From contig JAPCJR010000021.1 in the NCBI GenBank assembly GCA_027886865.1, positions 1 through 32,333 of the forward strand: DNA of 32,333 nucleotides, read 5' to 3'. This DNA is from Nitrososphaerota archaeon (GTDB taxonomy: Archaea; Thermoproteota; Nitrososphaeria; Nitrososphaerales; UBA183). This document shows, one piece after another, positions 6,632-13,683 of the stretch. Below the pieces are notes generated by a model that did no database searches, was not told the origin of the DNA, and saw only the letters and a list, made by a program, of their open reading frames with translations. Each line of letters opens with the position of its first letter. The first letter of the stretch is position 1. A program made the translations under genes and the position numbers.

Positions 6632-7963
6632 TCAGACCTTCTCTAGTATCTCTATAGCTGCTCTTTCGCCGAGCGGCCGTCCCTTGCTGTCGACGAGGTG
6701 TCCTCCCTGGTCGAATACCCCGAGCAGTCGCGGGTCATTCTCGGATATCCCCTCTACGACGGCGTTCCAGCTTCTCGAGACGAAGACCTGCGGGGTGATG
6801 AATCCGTATGCCACCGTGTCGCCCACCGCGGCCTTCTTCCCGTTCAGTTGAAGAGGGAGATTGTAGTTGAACGGGTCGGCGCTGGAGAGCACCGACCTGA
6901 GCCTGTTGGACCTGCCGGAGGCGAGGTCGCGTCCCACCAGCGCGTCCATCGCTATCCTGTTGCCACCCTCCCACAGAGTTCCGTCCGGAAGCAGGCCCCA
7001 GCCGCCGCCCGGAAACGCCATGCCGCCCCCGTGCGCGTATGCCTTGTCGCCAAGCAGGTGGCTGACCTCTGTCACGTACACGAACGCGGGAAGCTCCGGC
7101 TCATCATGGAACGTGTGGGCGGTGTTTCCCCCGAGCATCCCGCTTCCCGGCTCCGCATGCGTGCCGCCGTTTTCGGCGACGGTCTTCATCGTCGTCGTGT
7201 GGTTGTTGCCTGGCGCGTTGACCTGAGTTATCTCTATGCCGAGTTCTTCTTCGAGCGTCCGCGCCGCCCGGACGGCGGTCATGAAGTTCGATATCGGCCT
7301 CACCTCGTGGGCGGCGATGTTGTAGAGCATGCACGGGAAGCTGGTCGTCCCGACCACCCTGACGCCCGGTAGGCTGTTGATCTTCTGCACCGTTTGCACT
7401 ATCTCTCCTTCAGGAATGCCGCCCGACATGCTGTCGAAGAAGAGGTCATCTGGCCCTATCGGCTGCACCAGCAGGTCCTGACTCCTCCCCGTCTTCTGGG
7501 CTCTCTCCGAGATCGCTCTGGCGTTCTCAAAGCTGTATACCGTCCAGACCTCCGGTTCCATGCTTAACACATAGTCGATGTCGTTCACCGGAACTTGGAC
7601 CAGGTGCCCCACGTGGGAGACCTTGATTCCGTACCGGTGCAGGCTCCTGGCGCACTGCATCTCGACCGCGACCATCCCGCTGAATCCCTCAGCGAGGACG
7701 GCCTTGCAGATCAGGGGGTTCCTGTTCACCTGCTTGCTCATGAAGTAGAGCGAGACGTCGTGCTTCGCCGCCTCGTCGACCATCATCCTCGCGTTCTTCC
7801 TGTGCGCGTCCAGGTCCAGCAGGTAGGTATTCGGCGGTATTCGTCCGGATTGGTGGAACATGAAAGCCGCCTCGAGCAGCGTCGGGTTCCTGCTCACGAG
7901 AGAGTCCATGTATTTGGTGTTGATCTCGTCGACAAGGTGCTCGTATTTCGGGGACGAATACAC
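6632..7963 (-). CDS. YhfX-family PLP-dependent enzyme (alanine racemase-like fold)
   Basis: The 443-residue protein has an alanine-racemase-type N-terminal barrel. TYLLDLDAHRKNARMMVDEA (residues 46-65) leads to LYFMSKQVNRNP, where Lys77 is the expected pyridoxal-phosphate lysine. The KQxxRNP form, rather than the KANAYGHG of true alanine racemases, points to the YhfX family. These are poorly characterised PLP proteins thought to act on amino acids. Downstream, THAEPGSGMLGG and GGGMAFPGGGW are Gly-rich segments likely to hold the cofactor phosphate. E. coli YhfX is about 55 residues shorter. The start is GTG 7963, 25 bp from a TATA box shared with the gene at 8020. A racemase or lyase of amino acids is plausible, and the substrate is unknown. 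Confidence 0.78.
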   Translation of the reverse strand: MYSSPKYEHLVDEINTKYMDSLVSRNPTLLEAAFMFHQSGRIPPNTYLLDLDAHRKNARMMVDEAAKHDVSLYFMSKQVNRNPLICKAVLAEGFSGMVAVEMQCARSLHRYGIKVSHVGHLVQVPVNDIDYVLSMEPEVWTVYSFENARAISERAQKTGRSQDLLVQPIGPDDLFFDSMSGGIPEGEIVQTVQKINSLPGVRVVGTTSFPCMLYNIAAHEVRPISNFMTAVRAARTLEEELGIEITQVNAPGNNHTTTMKTVAENGGTHAEPGSGMLGGNTAHTFHDEPELPAFVYVTEVSHLLGDKAYAHGGGMAFPGGGWGLLPDGTLWEGGNRIAMDALVGRDLASGRSNRLRSVLSSADPFNYNLPLQLNGKKAAVGDTVAYGFITPQVFVSRSWNAVVEGISENDPRLLGVFDQGGHLVDSKGRPLGERAAIEILEKV

Positions 7964-7984
7964 TCCTGAAAATCGGAGGCCGCC

Positions 7985-7992
7985 ATATTTAA
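7985..7992. promoter_or_regulatory. Bidirectional TATA box for the YhfX-like and VOC genes
   Basis: ATATTTAA is the only AT-rich stretch in the 56 bp between the two divergent starts. Its centre is 25-26 bp from the GTG at 7963 on the minus strand and about 31 bp from the ATG at 8020 on the plus strand. One near-symmetrical box could therefore serve both genes. Confidence 0.55.
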
Positions 7993-8019
7993 GAGAGCTA
8001 CCGGCCCAGAACGTCGCGC

Positions 8020-8418
8020 ATGGCAGGAAAACGGTCTCATCTCTCCGACCTGGGCAAGATAGGGATGCTGGCGGTGAACGTCGACGACCTGGACGAGGCG
8101 GTGAAGTTCTACAGCGCGCTCTTCGACGAGAAGTTCGAGCACTTCGAGACGAAGCTCAAGGAGGGGAAGGTCAGGTGGGCGATAGGCCCGCGCAACTTCG
8201 AGCTCGTCGAGCGCGTCGGGAAGAAGACCGGGGGCGACGCCGTACGCAGCTTCCACTTCCGCGTCTACAACGTGACCAAGGTCAGGGAGGACCTGAGAAA
8301 GAAGGGATTCGAGCCCTACGAAGAGGCGGTCGTCGGGAACCTCAGGGAGCTGATGTACATCATCAGGGGCCTGAGGATCGTCTTCATTGACTACAGAGGA
8401 AGGGTCAAACGCAAATAG
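8020..8418 (+). CDS. VOC-superfamily protein (glyoxalase-like)
   Basis: The 132-residue protein has the VOC beta-alpha-beta-beta-beta layout. The first module is GMLAVNVDDLDEAVKFYSAL, with strands RWAIGPRNFELVE after the helix. The second starts at RSFHFRVYNVTKVREDLRKK and ends with IVFIDYRGR. A complete set of metal ligands cannot be picked out: the first His of many metal-binding members is Leu here. It may therefore be a binding protein or use another chemistry. It is divergent from the YhfX-like gene and shares its promoter, which suggests coordinated expression. A small GC hairpin follows at 8429-8445. Confidence 0.8.
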   Translation: MAGKRSHLSDLGKIGMLAVNVDDLDEAVKFYSALFDEKFEHFETKLKEGKVRWAIGPRNFELVERVGKKTGGDAVRSFHFRVYNVTKVREDLRKKGFEPYEEAVVGNLRELMYIIRGLRIVFIDYRGRVKRK

Positions 8419-8428
8419 AAAGGAGCGG

Positions 8429-8445
8429 TGGGCGGATTTTGCCCA
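8429..8445 (+). terminator. Possible terminator hairpin
   Basis: TGGGC and GCCCA form a 5-bp stem around a 7-nt loop that contains four T residues, 11 bp after the stop at 8418. It is weak and its function is inferred from position. Confidence 0.3.
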
Positions 8446-8501
8446 TCCGATTCGCTTGGAGCCACGTTCTTCGCTGACGTAAGAGATCTTTTGATTGCCC
8501 G

Positions 8502-8978
8502 CTACGCAGCGTTCCGGGGTTGCTTAAGGGGGAAGAACTTTCTGTAAGGGAGGAGCAGACCAACAACCAGAATCGCGGCAATAACCATAGAACCGACGTC
8601 CACGTACCTGAATGCGAGATAGTCGTTCGACACGTCGAGCAGAAAGAGCACGGGCACAACCCACGTCAGGTACCAGGCCCACGTTTCTCCCTTCCTGTAG
8701 GCCGTACCTGATACAACCATGAGGAAGGCCCCAAGGCCTGCGCTGAAGATGGCAAAGATCCTAATGAGATAGTAAATGTAATTGGCAATCCCTGGGCTCG
8801 ACGCGGCTAACTGGGAAAATGTGGAGCCGGTCAGGCTCTCGACGGCGCCCTCGGCTTCGGTGAGGATTCCAGGCGAAATGAGAGTGGCGGTCATGGAGAG
8901 CAAGAAGAATAACCCCATAACGAATGGGATTACCCAAGCATACTTCTCATACGCTTTCTCCTTTCGAACTACAGCCAT
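8502..8978 (-). CDS. Four-helix membrane protein of unknown function
   Basis: I do not recognise this family. The 158-residue protein has a short basic N terminus (MAVVRKEKAYEKYA) and a first helix at about residues 15-35. An outside loop of roughly 35 residues rich in Ser, Ala and Glu follows. Three further helices lie near residues 65-90, 98-115 and 122-145. The C terminus is basic (PYRKFFPLKQPRNAA), placing it inside by the positive-inside rule. There is no channel, transporter or enzyme motif. A purine-rich GGGGGAAG about 4 nt before ATG 8978 could act as a ribosome binding site, and I see no TATA box at the usual distance. That is unlike most genes in this window. Confidence 0.65.
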   Translation of the reverse strand: MAVVRKEKAYEKYAWVIPFVMGLFFLLSMTATLISPGILTEAEGAVESLTGSTFSQLAASSPGIANYIYYLIRIFAIFSAGLGAFLMVVSGTAYRKGETWAWYLTWVVPVLFLLDVSNDYLAFRYVDVGSMVIAAILVVGLLLPYRKFFPLKQPRNAA

Positions 8979-9093
8979 GAAACTTCCCCCAAGTCAACGA
9001 CATGCGCGAGCGCTCTTCGCTTGTTTTCATGGACGGGAGTGCCGTTGCTGTGCGCCTTCCCTTCTGTTGCTCTGATCAGGTCCGTGAAGTGCT

Positions 9094-9576
9094 TCATAGT
9101 TGCGCTCTCCCCGGCGCCGTTCGGCCTACGAACTCGTAGATCGTTCCCAGAAGCGGCTCAGTGTCCATGTAGTAGAATATGCTGTCACCGATCCTACCGC
9201 TCATGAGTACGTCGATCCCCGATTCCTTGAACGCGGCGAGCGCCGCGTCGGGGTCCTGAACGAGCGACTGGACATGATGGAGGGCCTCGCCCCTCTCGTC
9301 CAGGAACTCCTTCCAGATGCTCGGGCCCTCGAGGGGCTCTATGAGTTCCAGCTGAATGCTACCACTCTGTGCGATTGCGGCGAGCATTGAAGCCTCAACG
9401 GGTTTCCCCCGCAGGGTCAAGTCCCTGAGGAGCGGCGGCTCGATTCTGAGCGTCATCCAAGGGCCGATTCCCAATGTGGCCCAATAGTTGTCAGTTGCCT
9501 TCTGCAGGTCCCTGACAACGATTCCGATCTGACATATCCCGCCTATCTTCATTTTGGGTACGACGGGATTGCTCAT
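9094..9576 (-). CDS. VOC-superfamily protein (glyoxalase/epimerase-like)
   Basis: The 160-residue protein contains two VOC modules: ICQIGIVVRDLQKATDNYWA followed by IQLELIEPLEG, then EALHHVQSLVQDPDAALAAF followed by LGTIYEFVGR. Relative to the His-Glu-His-Glu metal set of methylmalonyl-CoA epimerase and related enzymes, the second Glu (LELIE), third His (LHHV) and fourth Glu (YEF) are present. The first His is Gln, a known alternative metal ligand in the superfamily, so a metal-dependent isomerase or lyase remains possible. ATG 9576 lies 7 nt beyond the expected start site of a minus-strand TATA-like CTAAATATGG (9604-9613). The neighbours give no substrate clue. Confidence 0.82.
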   Translation of the reverse strand: MSNPVVPKMKIGGICQIGIVVRDLQKATDNYWATLGIGPWMTLRIEPPLLRDLTLRGKPVEASMLAAIAQSGSIQLELIEPLEGPSIWKEFLDERGEALHHVQSLVQDPDAALAAFKESGIDVLMSGRIGDSIFYYMDTEPLLGTIYEFVGRTAPGRAQL

Positions 9577-9603
9577 CGTTTTCCAACGTGGATGATGCGG
9601 TCG

Positions 9604-9613
9604 CCATATTTAG
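9604..9613 (-). promoter_or_regulatory. TATA box of the VOC gene at 9094-9576
   Basis: CTAAATATGG on the minus strand lies about 33 bp upstream of ATG 9576. The 11-mer CGCCATATTTA on the plus strand also occurs at the shared promoter at 7981-7991. Confidence 0.4.
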
Positions 9614-9682
9614 CCTCCGAGGTCTGAATTCCCTCAGTCAGTTTAGAACGCACGTCTTCGAGCCCACGACACGCAAAACGGC

Positions 9683-9688
9683 AATATA
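9683..9688 (+). promoter_or_regulatory. TATA box of the GMC oxidoreductase unit
   Basis: AATATA lies about 28 bp before the TTG at 9714, which fits a leaderless or near-leaderless mRNA. This box probably drives both genes up to 12593. Confidence 0.45.
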
Positions 9689-9713
9689 GGCCACGGCCTC
9701 TGCTGGAGGCTCG

Positions 9714-10778
9714 TTGACAGCTGGGGAGAAGCCGGCGAAAAGCTCGAGGCGGAGCTTCCTGAAGATTGGGGCAGGGTTCGTCGCGGGCGCGGCCGTCGCC
9801 TCGATCGTGGAAATCCCGTACTACAGCAGCGTCATTGGGGGAAAAGGCGACAACGATAGTTCGACGGTGTCTAGTCTGCAAGGTCAGTTGAACTCGGCTC
9901 AGGACCAGCTCAGTTCTACGCAGGAGCAACTGAGCACAGCCCAGAACCAGATATCGAGCCTGGCCGGCCACGTCTCTAGCCTGAACGACCAGGTCGCGTC
10001 GAGCTCGTCTGCTTTGGCGTCCGCGAACTCGACCATCGCGTCCCTACAGCAGCAGAGCGGGACCTCGACGTCGAATCCAGCGCTGCAAGTCCAGCTCGAC
10101 ACCATGCGAGGCTTCCTCACCCTCAGTCAAGCGGAGCAGGGCGCTCTCCAAGCAGCGACCGAGACGATCATCCCCACGGACAGCAATGGCCCGGGCGCTA
10201 CGGAAGCCGGGGTCGTGTATTTCATCGACAGACAGCTCGCAACCGACTATGGCAAGAGCGGGAACATGTACATGCAGGGCCCCTTCGTCCCGACCGGCCT
10301 CAAGGGTCCCGTCACCCTCGAGGGCATAACCTACCCGGGGGGCTCTTTCTCGCCGCCCCTAGGAGGAGGGTACAGCTTTCAGTATTCGTTGAACATGCGT
10401 GACTTCTGGAGGGTCGGTCTCGTTGCACTCGAGACGTACTCCAACACCGCGTATGGCGCGACCTTCGAATCGCTCAGTTCCGCGGAGCAGCTTCAGGCGC
10501 TTGCCGACCTTTGGGGGGACAAGCCCACCGAGTTCGGCGGCATTACGCCTTCAGACTTCGCCTGGGAACTGACGTTCATGACGTGGTGCGGGTTCCTCAC
10601 CGACCCGCTCTACGGAGGAAACCAGAACATGGTGGGGTGGGAGTATGTTGCCTTTAACGGCACAAATCAGGGTAACTTCTACGGCGAGGGGCACACGCCG
10701 CAGGACCTTATGCTTGCCACGACCGCCACAAGGCTCAAGCCCGCCAGCCTCGCGCAGTATCAGAAAGGCTCTCCTTAG
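9714..10778 (+). CDS. Tat-exported gluconate 2-dehydrogenase subunit 3-like protein with coiled coil
   Basis: The 354-residue protein starts with a twin-arginine signal, SRRSFLKIGAGFVAGAAVAS (residues 11-30). Residues about 50-115 form a Ser/Gln-rich heptad stretch (for example SSLQGQLNSAQDQLSSTQEQ), a predicted coiled coil inserted between signal and domain. The rest resembles the gluconate 2-dehydrogenase subunit 3 domain, the small partner of membrane-bound GMC dehydrogenases. It contains ALQAATETIIPTDSNGPGAT, VVYFIDRQLATDYG and the C-terminal FMTWCGFLTDPLYGGN. It directly precedes the GMC flavoprotein gene (12 bp gap). Because that protein lacks a signal, this subunit probably carries it through the Tat pathway. 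The start TTG 9714 matches the TATA box at 9683-9688. The coiled coil is unusual for the family and may mediate oligomerisation or surface attachment. Confidence 0.82.
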   Translation: MTAGEKPAKSSRRSFLKIGAGFVAGAAVASIVEIPYYSSVIGGKGDNDSSTVSSLQGQLNSAQDQLSSTQEQLSTAQNQISSLAGHVSSLNDQVASSSSALASANSTIASLQQQSGTSTSNPALQVQLDTMRGFLTLSQAEQGALQAATETIIPTDSNGPGATEAGVVYFIDRQLATDYGKSGNMYMQGPFVPTGLKGPVTLEGITYPGGSFSPPLGGGYSFQYSLNMRDFWRVGLVALETYSNTAYGATFESLSSAEQLQALADLWGDKPTEFGGITPSDFAWELTFMTWCGFLTDPLYGGNQNMVGWEYVAFNGTNQGNFYGEGHTPQDLMLATTATRLKPASLAQYQKGSP

Positions 10779-10790
10779 GGGACGCTCGAA

Positions 10791-12593
10791 TTGTCAACCA
10801 TAATCCAGGAAGAACCGGTCGACGTGGTCGTCATGGGGCTCGGAGTGGCGGGAGGCATCGTCGCGACCGAGCTGGCGGTCAAGGGATACAAGGTGGCCGG
10901 GATAACCAAGGGACCGTACTGGGACTTCCTTAGTGACTTTGCACCCGTGAAGTACGACGAGTGGGGCGTCATGATGATGCGGAAGTTCGACCATCCCCTG
11001 ACCATTCAGACGAGCACCCTTCGCAACAACGGTGCGCAGCTCGCGCTCCCCATGCGAAGATACACCCCGAACCAGGTGATCTCGCTCGGACACGGCGTCG
11101 GCGGAGCGGCGCAGCACTATGCCGCATTCATGGGTAGGTACGGTCCCTGGACATATGAGGCATACTCGGACACCGCCAGTAAGTACGGGTTGGACTTCCT
11201 CAACTCAATACAGCCGAACCAGGACCTGGAGGACTGGCCGATGTCGTATACAGATTACGACCCCTACTACGTGCAGTGGGAGCAGGCGTGGGGAATCGCG
11301 GGGATAGACCAAGGACCGTTGGTGCCCATGAGTGCGAACTATCCGCTTGCGCCGCACCCAACGACCTCAATCGGCGCGCTCTTCCAGAGCACCACTGAGG
11401 CGATGGGTTACAACCCATACCCGTTCCCCAACGGGCTGGCTTCGGAGCCCTACACGAACCAGTATGGCGTCCACGTCAACGCGTGCGTGTATGACGGCTG
11501 GTGCGCGGGAGCCTCGGGATGCAACTACGCCTGTGAAGTGGGCGCCAAGGCGAACTCCGCCTTCAGGGCGATACCCGCGGCGATCGTATCAGGCAACTTC
11601 AACATGGCGCTGAACAGCTTCGTCTTCCGGATGGACACGGACTCGAAGGGTAACATCACGGCCGCGAGGTACTACGACGCGGAGGGAAACATACACGTCC
11701 AGCCCGGGACCGCTTTCTTCTCCGGGCTCTGGGGATTCAACATAGTCAGGCTCATGATGCTGTCGGGGGTCGGGGTCCCCTACAATCCGACCACGGTGAC
11801 CGGAACGGTGGGGAGGGGCCTAGCTGACGGCGTGCCGCCGTCGACGGCGGTCACCCTCGGTACCCTGAACCAGGGAGGGAACGCCTACGCAATCGGCAAC
11901 GGCGCCGGAGGGGCTTACAGCATCTACGACCTTGCGGACGACAACTTCGACCATACCGGTCTCGGGTTCATCGGCGGCAACGCACTCTCGGTGGGTTACT
12001 ATTTCTCCAGCCCCTACGGGCCGGGAGGTCCGAACAACCTGACACTGGCGGCGGGAGCCGGACAGGGGAGCATGGGAGGCAAGTACAAGGCTTCCCTGAA
12101 GGACATGGACCTGCCGACGACCACGACCATCGTCGGGTCCATGGCGGCCCCCGAGATTCCGACGACAGCCTGGTACGTCGACCTCGATCCGCACTATGTC
12201 GACGTCTACGGCGACCCTCTGCCGAGGGAGACCCTGGATTTTGGGAACAACGGCGCTGTGGGCGGGAACTATCTGGCCGGAGCCGTAGGAGCGATTTTTT
12301 CCAAGATGGGCGCGAACGTGCTTACGACGCCCGCCGTCCCGCCCGGGAGTTCGCATGAGTACACCTTCCAGCTCCACAGGCGAGGAGGCCTGCGACTCGG
12401 GGCAAACTCTGCGACTTCGGTCTTCAACAAGTTCCAGCAAGCATGGCAGGCGAACAACTTCTTTGCCGCGGGCGAGGTCTGCAGCACGATGGGCAACACG
12501 GTCACTGCCGGGACTCACAGCTTCGGGCCGGAGTGCTATATCGCTGCCGAGGGGATCGAGCAGTACCTGCAAAGCCCTGGAGCCCTAGCGTAG
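10791..12593 (+). CDS. GMC-family FAD oxidoreductase (gluconate/sugar dehydrogenase type)
   Basis: The 600-residue flavoprotein has the FAD-binding motif GLGVAGG (residues 16-22). A Cys cluster, C232, C238, C244 and C248 in ACVYDGWCAGASGCNYACEV, leads into GAKANSAF. This matches the large subunit of membrane-bound gluconate and sorbitol dehydrogenases. The active-site pair is probably His529 (LHRRGGLRLG) and His576 (TAGTHSFGP), which sit where GMC enzymes place their catalytic His and His/Asn. No signal peptide is present, so export with the Tat-targeted partner at 9714 is likely. The electron-accepting cytochrome c subunit of bacterial complexes is not in the window; no CxxCH protein is seen. 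The start is TTG 10791. The sugar or alcohol oxidised cannot be told. Confidence 0.87.
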   Translation: MSTIIQEEPVDVVVMGLGVAGGIVATELAVKGYKVAGITKGPYWDFLSDFAPVKYDEWGVMMMRKFDHPLTIQTSTLRNNGAQLALPMRRYTPNQVISLGHGVGGAAQHYAAFMGRYGPWTYEAYSDTASKYGLDFLNSIQPNQDLEDWPMSYTDYDPYYVQWEQAWGIAGIDQGPLVPMSANYPLAPHPTTSIGALFQSTTEAMGYNPYPFPNGLASEPYTNQYGVHVNACVYDGWCAGASGCNYACEVGAKANSAFRAIPAAIVSGNFNMALNSFVFRMDTDSKGNITAARYYDAEGNIHVQPGTAFFSGLWGFNIVRLMMLSGVGVPYNPTTVTGTVGRGLADGVPPSTAVTLGTLNQGGNAYAIGNGAGGAYSIYDLADDNFDHTGLGFIGGNALSVGYYFSSPYGPGGPNNLTLAAGAGQGSMGGKYKASLKDMDLPTTTTIVGSMAAPEIPTTAWYVDLDPHYVDVYGDPLPRETLDFGNNGAVGGNYLAGAVGAIFSKMGANVLTTPAVPPGSSHEYTFQLHRRGGLRLGANSATSVFNKFQQAWQANNFFAAGEVCSTMGNTVTAGTHSFGPECYIAAEGIEQYLQSPGALA

Positions 12594-12628
12594 AATATCG
12601 CTTTACGGTCGTGAACCGCCCACGCTGG

Positions 12629-12736
12629 TCGGGAGTCCACTTGAACCCATGATATTTATACTCGGGAGCCGAACGTACCCGCGTTATATATAATCGGGAG
12701 TCATTCGTAAGCTTTCGGCATAAGCCTTAAGTAAAA
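12629..12736 (+). promoter_or_regulatory. Tandem-repeat promoter of the P-II gene
   Basis: TCGGGAGTC (12629), TCGGGAGCC (12662) and TCGGGAGTC (12694) recur at 33 and 32 bp, about three helical turns. Each copy is followed by an AT-rich element: ATATTTATA at 12652-12660, TTATATATAA at 12684-12693 and CCTTAAGTAAAA at 12725-12736. The third lies about 32 bp before the proposed TTG start at 12763. The first two units also share an ACCC block before the AT-rich part. This looks like a duplicated promoter/operator array. Confidence 0.6.
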
Positions 12737-12762
12737 GAGTGGCATTCCATCTACCGATAGCT

Positions 12763-13161
12763 TTGAAGAAGATTGAAGCGATCATCAGGAAAGAGCGGTT
12801 CGAGCAGGTCGACGCGGCCCTGAAGGCCATAGGCGTCGGCGGGTTGACGCTTGAAGAGGTCAAGGGCAGGGGAAGGACGCGGTTAGTCACCACGGTCTAT
12901 TCTAGAGGCGTTTTTACCCATGAAGAGGAGTACATCAAACACTTCAAGATCGAGATCCTAGTGAAGGATGAAGACGCGCCAAAGGTGGTGGACGCGATCA
13001 TGACCAGCGCGAGCACCGGCGCGGCTGGCGACGGCAAGGTCTTCGTCACCTCGGTCGAGGAGGTGCTGGACATCGGATCCAGGCAGAGCGGAAAGAGGGC
13101 CGTTGAGATAGAGGACATGCCTCCGGTAACGGTATACAATTCGGTCCCGGGCAAGAACTAA
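12763..13161 (+). CDS. P-II family nitrogen regulatory protein, divergent
   Basis: From TTG 12763 the product is 132 residues and aligns with GlnB without gaps at the start (KKIEAIIRKERFEQVDAALK). This is why I prefer it to GTG 12739. The B-loop TGAAGDGKVFV, which contacts ATP, is intact, as is KIEILVKDEDAPKVVDAIM. The T-loop is unusual. Thr39 replaces the Gln39 that helps bind 2-oxoglutarate, Tyr46 is kept, and Phe51 replaces the Tyr51 uridylylated in enteric GlnB. The loop also appears about two residues longer. The C-terminal tail extends past the usual end. No amtB or glnA lies in the window. Sensing of ATP/ADP is likely; canonical 2-oxoglutarate sensing is doubtful. Confidence 0.87.
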   Translation: MKKIEAIIRKERFEQVDAALKAIGVGGLTLEEVKGRGRTRLVTTVYSRGVFTHEEEYIKHFKIEILVKDEDAPKVVDAIMTSASTGAAGDGKVFVTSVEEVLDIGSRQSGKRAVEIEDMPPVTVYNSVPGKN

Positions 13162-13201
13162 AGCGACCCAGGCCGAGGCGCGACCGACCGATACGTCTGA
13201 A

Positions 13202-13588
13202 TCACTCCAGATACGCGTCGACTTCTATCTCCACTAGCATCTCCGGGTCGATAAGCGACCGAACCTCCACCATCGTCGCCGCAGGCCTGATCGCACCGAA
13301 GCGTTCGTTGTGTGCCTTTGCCACGCCCTCCCACTTCGAGATGTCGGTGACGAACATCCGCGTCCTGACTACGTCTTCCATCCCTGCTCCTGCCTCCTCG
13401 AGCGCTTTCTCGATCTTGGAGAACACCGCCTTCGCCTGGATATAGGCGTCGCCGACCCCGATTACTCCTCCGTCGGGCGCTGTGGCAGTGGTGCCCGCGA
13501 CGGCGACGATGGGTCCCACGCGGACCGCCCTCGAATACCCAGCTAAGGGCTCCCACTTCGACCCGCTCGATATGTTCTTCCTGGTCAT
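13202..13588 (-). CDS. RidA family protein (enamine/imine deaminase)
   Basis: The 128-residue protein matches the RidA/YjgF/UK114 family. It has GPIVAVAGTTATAPDGGVIG near residues 29-48, then a central helix KAVFSKIEKALEEAGAGMED. The signature strand with the active-site Arg is VVRTRMFVTDISKW, and the C-terminal IDPEMLVEIEVDAYLE closes with the conserved Glu. Canonical RidA hydrolyses reactive enamines and imines released by PLP enzymes and amino-acid oxidases. Both kinds occur in this window (YhfX-like and DadA-like), though not in the same operon. The start ATG 13588 lies 26 bp from a minus-strand TATA-like TTTAAGC (13611-13617), so the mRNA is probably leaderless. Confidence 0.9.
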   Translation of the reverse strand: MTRKNISSGSKWEPLAGYSRAVRVGPIVAVAGTTATAPDGGVIGVGDAYIQAKAVFSKIEKALEEAGAGMEDVVRTRMFVTDISKWEGVAKAHNERFGAIRPAATMVEVRSLIDPEMLVEIEVDAYLE

Positions 13589-13610
13589 GCTTTTTTCGAG
13601 TTGCTGGGTG

Positions 13611-13617
13611 GCTTAAA
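13611..13617 (-). promoter_or_regulatory. TATA box of the RidA gene
   Basis: TTTAAGC on the minus strand is centred 26 bp from ATG 13588. Confidence 0.5.
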
Positions 13618-13666
13618 CCCTTCCAGACGTCTGATCGAATCTACCGCAAGTGATATCACGGTGGTC

Positions 13667-13674
13667 GGGGAGGG
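13667..13674 (+). promoter_or_regulatory. Ribosome binding site deciding the TTG start at 13684
   Basis: GGGGAGGG ends 9 nt before TTG 13684 but 18 nt before the in-frame ATG at 13693, which favours the TTG. It is one of the few clear Shine-Dalgarno-like sites ahead of a first gene in this window. Confidence 0.4.
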
Positions 13675-13683
13675 CATCTATGA

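Noticed and set aside
6698..7372. 224-codon plus-strand open frame opposite the YhfX-like gene
   Set aside because: Rich in Arg, His and Val with no motif; the opposite strand has a clear PLP enzyme.
9573..9971. Minus-strand open frame opposite the coiled-coil gene
   Set aside because: It is a shadow of the repetitive coiled-coil coding sequence and has no recognisable domain.
11820..12572. 250-codon minus-strand open frame inside the GMC gene
   Set aside because: It is antisense to a well-conserved flavoprotein and is typical of GC-rich shadow frames.
10530..12593. Possible cytochrome c subunit of the GMC complex
   Set aside because: No CxxCH haem motif occurs in either protein; the Cys cluster at residues 232-248 of the flavoprotein is a family feature, not a haem site.
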